Shown piece after piece: positions 31,459 to 35,173 of a DNA stretch of 35,173 nt. Within the stretch, counting starts at the first letter, position 1; every line of letters starts with the position of its first letter. This DNA is from Pararcticibacter amylolyticus (GTDB lineage: Bacteria; Bacteroidota; Bacteroidia; Sphingobacteriales; Sphingobacteriaceae). The position numbers and the translations under genes were made by a program. Below the pieces are notes generated by a model. That model saw only the letters and a program-made list of their open reading frames with translations. It did not search any database and was not told where the DNA came from. Location of the stretch: positions 1,632 to 36,804 of the forward strand of contig NZ_QEAS01000024.1 in NCBI RefSeq assembly GCF_003130405.1. Direction: 5' to 3'.

Positions 31459-33828
31459 CTATTCGGTTCGTAAACTTCTTACGGGCTTAGTCATAGCCGC
31501 CCTGATTGCCTGAAAACTAACGGTACCAAGAGCAATGAGTATTGTCAGCATACTGGCCAGAACAAATGTCCACCATTCGATCTCAATCCTGTAATCGTAG
31601 TTCTTCAGCCAGAGGTTCATGGCATACCAGGCAACCGGAGATGCGATGAGAAAAGAAAGGACCACCAACTTCAAAAAATCGATTGAAAGAAGCGAGGTGA
31701 TACTGTAGATACTTGCCCCGAGAACTTTCCGGATCCCTATTTCTTTTGTACGGTTTTCGGCCATGTATGCGGCAAGGCCAAACAGTCCCAGGCATGATAT
31801 GAAAATGGTAAGTCCGGCGAAGAGGCTTGCCAGAGTTCCCGTACGTTGCTCCTCTTTGAATTTTTCGGCATAGGAGTCGTCGGTGAAGGTATACTGAAAC
31901 GGATATTCAGGATTATATTTTTTAAAGATCTCTCCGGCTATACGCAGGCTTTCTTCTGTAGTTTTTGCAGGGTTGAGTTTATAGTGCATAACGTTAAACC
32001 ATGACTTCGGGCCCAGGACAAAGAGAGGATTCACTTTAGCATAGGGAGATTCGAAAATGAAATCCTTTATGACACCAATGATATGCCAGGTGCCGCCGTC
32101 CCCCTTTATTATCTGTCCAACAGGGTTCTTTATGCGCATTAGTTTTAAAGCAGTTTCATTTATCAGCATCGCATTGGAGTCGGTTGCATATTTATAGATG
32201 TCTATATCTCTGCCTTCAATAAGCTTAACGCCCATTGTCCGGGTAAAATCCGCATCTGCCGACATCCTTATAAAGTCTATTTTCTTATCCTGTTCAGTGC
32301 AGTCCTGCCATTCATAACCCCAGCCGTCACTGTATCGCTGTGTGATGGGACTCATGTTCTTGCTGACCGAAACAGCGGCTCCTGAACTGAGCAGTTCATT
32401 TCTGATCAGAAGATAGTTCTTCTCCGTTTCGCCCTGGAGATAGCTGTACACCAGCTGGTCCCGGGAGTACCCGGAATCGCGGGAAAGGGCAAAATTGATC
32501 TGGTGTTTTACGATGATGGTGCATATAATCAGTATAACAGCAAATGTAAATTGCAGTACAACCAATACCTTCCTGGGATTAATTGCTGCCTGAACTTTTT
32601 TGAATGTGCCTTTTAGTACCTTAACCGGCTTGAAAGAGGAAAGGAAAAATGCAGGATAGCTTCCGGCGAGTATGCCCGTAAATAATATGAACAGGATAAA
32701 CACAAGCCAGAAGCCGGGGCTGGAGAAATCGAGAGAAAGCTCGATCCCTACCAGTTGATTGTAACCTTTTAGACTAACCAGGACTAAAATCAGGGCTACA
32801 ATACCGGCAATAAAAGATAGCAGGATACTTTCACTGATAAACTGAATAATCAAATGAATGCGGGGGGCTCCGACCACTTTTCGTATCCCTACTTCCCGCG
32901 CTCTTTTCTCACTTCTGGCTGTGCTAAGGTTCATAAAATTAATGCACGCAATAAGCAGGATAAAGCCTGCAACAATTGTAAACAGCCTGACCATCTCGAT
33001 CCGTCCGGAAGTGTAATAGCCATTTACAGGCTTGGAATAAAGCCATGAATCACCCAGGTTTTGGGTGAAGACTTCTGTTGTAGAAGTTTCGCCTGCTTTG
33101 GAGCTGTGATTTATTGTAATGTTTTTTATTTTTTTGTCAAATCCCTGCTGATTCACACCCTGTTTCAGGAGGATGAATGTTCTGATGGAGTTATTGCCCC
33201 AGAACTGGTCGTCCCATCCGAGCTTCTTCATATATAACCAGGGCAGGAGATATTCTCCTCTGAAAATTGTATTATTGGGGAAATCTTTCAGTATTCCGCT
33301 TACCACCATATAGTGGGCACTGTCTATCTTCACTGTTTTGCCTATAGGGTCTTCATCTCCAAATAGTTTTCCGGCGAACTTCTCGGTTAAGACAATTTTG
33401 TTCGTGGAACTGAGCGCATCGCTGATGTTCCCTTTGATGAGCGGGAAGCTGAACATCTTGAAAAAACCGGGATCTGTGAAAAGTCCTTCTGCCTGCATTT
33501 TCTTCTCGCCGAGAGTGAAAAAGAAATTGCAGTTATTGGTGCGTGCAAACTCCTCTACCTCCGGGTAGTCCTGTTTTAAAGTAGGACCCATGATTTTCGG
33601 GGTGCTTGACCAGGCCCACATATTTCCGCTGAAATGATCCCTGTTATTCATTACGAAGATCCTGTCCGTTTTTTCGTGAAAACGATCGTGACTTACCTGA
33701 TTGTAGATCCAGAGAAAAATAAGGATCGCACTGGCCATTCCAATAGCGAGACCTAGAATATTAATGAATGAAAACGATTTGTTTTTTAGGAGGTTGCGCC
33801 AGGCAGCTTTTAAGTAATTTCTGATCAT
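31459..33828 (-). CDS. Large FtsX-family ABC transporter permease, orphan
   Basis: This 789-residue permease has two MacB_PCD/FtsX modules. The N-terminal helix lies in NILGLAIGMASAILIFLW (about 22-40), and the first FtsX block (about 285-410) holds RSEKRAREVGIRKVVGAPR. The second block (about 670-789) holds NRTKEIGIRKVLGAS. The closing PVAWYAMNLWL and IRAAMTKPVRSLRTE are hallmarks of the Bacteroidota group of duplicated FtsX permeases. Usually several copies exist per genome and share an ATPase encoded elsewhere; none is adjacent here. Export of a lipoprotein, peptide or drug is possible, not established. Confidence 0.9.
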   Translation of the reverse strand: MIRNYLKAAWRNLLKNKSFSFINILGLAIGMASAILIFLWIYNQVSHDRFHEKTDRIFVMNNRDHFSGNMWAWSSTPKIMGPTLKQDYPEVEEFARTNNCNFFFTLGEKKMQAEGLFTDPGFFKMFSFPLIKGNISDALSSTNKIVLTEKFAGKLFGDEDPIGKTVKIDSAHYMVVSGILKDFPNNTIFRGEYLLPWLYMKKLGWDDQFWGNNSIRTFILLKQGVNQQGFDKKIKNITINHSSKAGETSTTEVFTQNLGDSWLYSKPVNGYYTSGRIEMVRLFTIVAGFILLIACINFMNLSTARSEKRAREVGIRKVVGAPRIHLIIQFISESILLSFIAGIVALILVLVSLKGYNQLVGIELSLDFSSPGFWLVFILFILFTGILAGSYPAFFLSSFKPVKVLKGTFKKVQAAINPRKVLVVLQFTFAVILIICTIIVKHQINFALSRDSGYSRDQLVYSYLQGETEKNYLLIRNELLSSGAAVSVSKNMSPITQRYSDGWGYEWQDCTEQDKKIDFIRMSADADFTRTMGVKLIEGRDIDIYKYATDSNAMLINETALKLMRIKNPVGQIIKGDGGTWHIIGVIKDFIFESPYAKVNPLFVLGPKSWFNVMHYKLNPAKTTEESLRIAGEIFKKYNPEYPFQYTFTDDSYAEKFKEEQRTGTLASLFAGLTIFISCLGLFGLAAYMAENRTKEIGIRKVLGASIYSITSLLSIDFLKLVVLSFLIASPVAWYAMNLWLKNYDYRIEIEWWTFVLASMLTILIALGTVSFQAIRAAMTKPVRSLRTE

Positions 33829-33923
33829 GAGCTTTACGAAAAAATCTTAATTAGATTTACAGAATGTGTGCCGGCGGTGTAAGTGTTTGTTTATCAGTTT
33901 TTTGGTTTTTGGGATGTGGTCTA

Positions 33924-33945
33924 TAGTGTCCGGTTCCGGACGCTA
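33924..33945. promoter_or_regulatory. Near-perfect dyad between divergent genes
   Basis: TAGTGTCCGG, TT, CCGGACGCTA: 10-bp arms with one mismatch and a two-base centre. Such a tight centre suits protein binding more than a hairpin. A related half-site, CCGAACA (the reverse of TGTTCGG), lies just downstream at 33959-33965. The dyad is 96 bases upstream of the FtsX permease start and 136 bases upstream of the flavin oxidoreductase start. Confidence 0.45.
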
Positions 33946-34080
33946 CAGCCGTTCTTTTCCGAACAGCAGGGTTGTGAATTGAAAGTCATTTCTCCGGGAG
34001 ATGCTGGTGCCTGAATGTCATTTGATTTACCTTCGTATAAAGTGAGACCGGCGTACAACATCAATCCTGCCGGAAGAATA

Positions 34081-35091
34081 ATGACACGAAAAACACTATC
34101 TGATATTACTATCTCGGTTCTTGATCTGGCCGCTATCAGCGAGGGCCAGACGGCTGCGGATTCCTTTCGTAACAGCCTTGACCTGGCTTTACTGGCCGAA
34201 AAATTAGGATACGAACGTTACTGGTTTGCCGAACATCATAATATGATCAATGTGGCTAGCTCAGCTACAGCCGTGCTGATTGGATATATAGCCGGGAACA
34301 CAAATACTATAAGGGTCGGGTCAGGGGGAATAATGCTTCCTAACCATGCGCCATTGATCGTCGCCGAGCAATTTGGTACACTTGAATCGCTGTATCCGGG
34401 AAGGATAGACCTTGGGCTCGGAAGAGCGCCGGGAACTGATCAGGCTACCGCACTCGCGATCAGGGGAGAGAACTTCCATTCACATCATCATTTTCCGGCT
34501 GACGTGGAAAAGCTTCAGCAATTTTTTTCATCGGATAACAGCGATGCCAAAGTCAGAGCTAATCCGGGAGAGGGCCTTAACATACCTATATGGATCCTTG
34601 GATCGAGCACAGACAGTGCTTACCTTGCGGCATCAAAAGGTTTACCGTATGCTTTTGCCAGCCATTTCGCCCCTGCACAGTTTCTGACAGCTATTGATTT
34701 GTACAGGAAGAACTTCCGTCCATCTGAAAACCTGAAGGAGCCTTATGTGCTGGCTTGTGTAAATGCCATTGTTGCAGATACGGATGAAGAAGCAGAATAC
34801 CTTTCGACATCATTACTGCAATTTATTGCCGGAGTGGTGTCGGGGAGGAGAAGTCTGCTTCAGCCGCCGGTAACGAATATGGATGAGGTTTGGAGTGTAT
34901 ATGAGGAACAGGCTGTAAAACAAATGCTCGGATATGCCTTTATTGGCGGTCCTTCGAAGCTGAAGACAGAATTACAGGATTTTGTGATGAAAACCGGGGT
35001 TGATGAGATTATGATGGCATCGCATATATTTGATCATCAGGCAAAACTACACTCATTTAAGCTGTTTTCCGAAGTTTTTAAGCAGGGTTAA
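34081..35091 (+). CDS. Luciferase-like flavin-dependent oxidoreductase (MsnO8-like)
   Basis: This 336-residue LLM-class enzyme starts [17 protein letters not shown] and shows the family features [45 protein letters not shown] split over two strands, and [12 protein letters not shown]. These form the TIM-barrel core that binds reduced FMN. Such enzymes are annotated as monooxygenases of the bacterial luciferase superfamily; the substrate is unknown and no flavin reductase is adjacent. An upstream in-frame ATG at 34015 adds 22 residues without family resemblance and was not used. A weak AAAGC/GCTTT hairpin with a T-run overlaps the stop region. Confidence 0.9.
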   Translation: MTRKTLSDITISVLDLAAISEGQTAADSFRNSLDLALLAEKLGYERYWFAEHHNMINVASSATAVLIGYIAGNTNTIRVGSGGIMLPNHAPLIVAEQFGTLESLYPGRIDLGLGRAPGTDQATALAIRGENFHSHHHFPADVEKLQQFFSSDNSDAKVRANPGEGLNIPIWILGSSTDSAYLAASKGLPYAFASHFAPAQFLTAIDLYRKNFRPSENLKEPYVLACVNAIVADTDEEAEYLSTSLLQFIAGVVSGRRSLLQPPVTNMDEVWSVYEEQAVKQMLGYAFIGGPSKLKTELQDFVMKTGVDEIMMASHIFDHQAKLHSFKLFSEVFKQG

Positions 35092-35110
35092 AGCTAATAA
35101 AGCTTTTTTG

Positions 35111-35154
35111 CCGGGGCACAGCAAGCAGTCTGGTATAAACTGCTTTTGCCCTGG
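35111..35154. repeat. Imperfect inverted repeat at window end
   Basis: CCGGGGCA pairs with TGCCCTGG (one wobble) outside, and AAGCAGT with ACTGCTT inside, around a nine-base loop; the arms are offset by an unpaired CAGC. It could be a terminator for a gene beyond the window or a repeated element. Its role cannot be judged at the edge. Confidence 0.4.
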
Positions 35155-35173
35155 TACTTGTATTATCCGGATA

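Noticed and set aside
33859-33873. Sigma-54 type promoter before the FtsX permease (minus strand)
   Set aside because: A GGCAC-like -24 element is present but the -12 GC is missing, so the match is too weak.
1-35173. CRISPR array, IS element, tRNA or rRNA genes
   Set aside because: No regularly spaced repeats, transposase motifs or cloverleaf-like structures were recognised in either strand.

Overview
This window looks like chromosomal DNA of a member of the phylum Bacteroidota, most likely a Pedobacter-like Sphingobacteriaceae (the genus is an inference). The reasons are the recurring -7 element TAnnTTTG with TTG or TTTG about 19-21 bases upstream, the scarcity of Shine-Dalgarno sequences, and the gene families present: LytS/LytTR regulators, a MacAB-TolC-type efflux operon, a large two-domain FtsX permease, a TlpA-type thioredoxin with an N-terminal extension, PepSY-like and NTF2-like secreted proteins, and an S9 peptidase. 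No rRNA, tRNA, CRISPR array, IS element or prophage was seen.

Layout. 1-4433: two small membrane proteins, then a compact operon with a type II secretion/type IV pilus look (a membrane-anchored GspK/PilX-like protein, two overlapping pseudopilins and a GspF/PilC inner-membrane platform protein); no ATPase, secretin or prepilin peptidase is present here. 4505-5368: EamA-type transporter with a textbook Bacteroidota promoter and a palindrome over the predicted transcription start. 5370-9876 (minus): a four-gene tripartite export operon, transcribed TolC - MacA-like - LolD/MacB-type ATPase - MacB-type permease. Divergent from it, 10161-11956: a LytS-type histidine kinase and LytTR regulator; the divergent region holds a perfect 10+10 inverted repeat. 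11957-14902: MgtC-family protein, a very small charged protein, an NCS2/AzgA-type purine permease and a lipoprotein. 14974-18625: an Asp-box (BNR) propeller protein, an ArsR regulator with an Old Yellow Enzyme, and a VanH-like D-lactate dehydrogenase. 18811-23328: secreted PepSY-like protein, S9 peptidase, GH25 lysozyme-like membrane protein and a secreted esterase-like hydrolase. 23427-26326: MFS transporter, DUF1801 protein, GNAT and maltose-acetyltransferase-type acetyltransferases. 26327-26910 is a gene-poor stretch with what looks like the last 34 codons of an outer-membrane beta-barrel gene. 26911-28926: a tandem pair of secreted proteins, the first resembling only the N-terminal domain of the second, a TlpA-like thioredoxin. 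29103-35091: NTF2-like secreted protein, Fe-dependent alcohol dehydrogenase, small conserved protein, orphan FtsX permease and a luciferase-like flavin oxidoreductase.

Most of the window is ordinary housekeeping and accessory content. The parts that most deserve follow-up are the incomplete pseudopilus operon, the operator-like palindromes between divergent genes or over promoters, the VanH-like dehydrogenase without vanA/vanX neighbours, the domain-only copy before the TlpA gene, and the outer-membrane gene remnant. No clearly new defence or mobile system was found. Functional names come from recognising motifs by eye, not from database searches.
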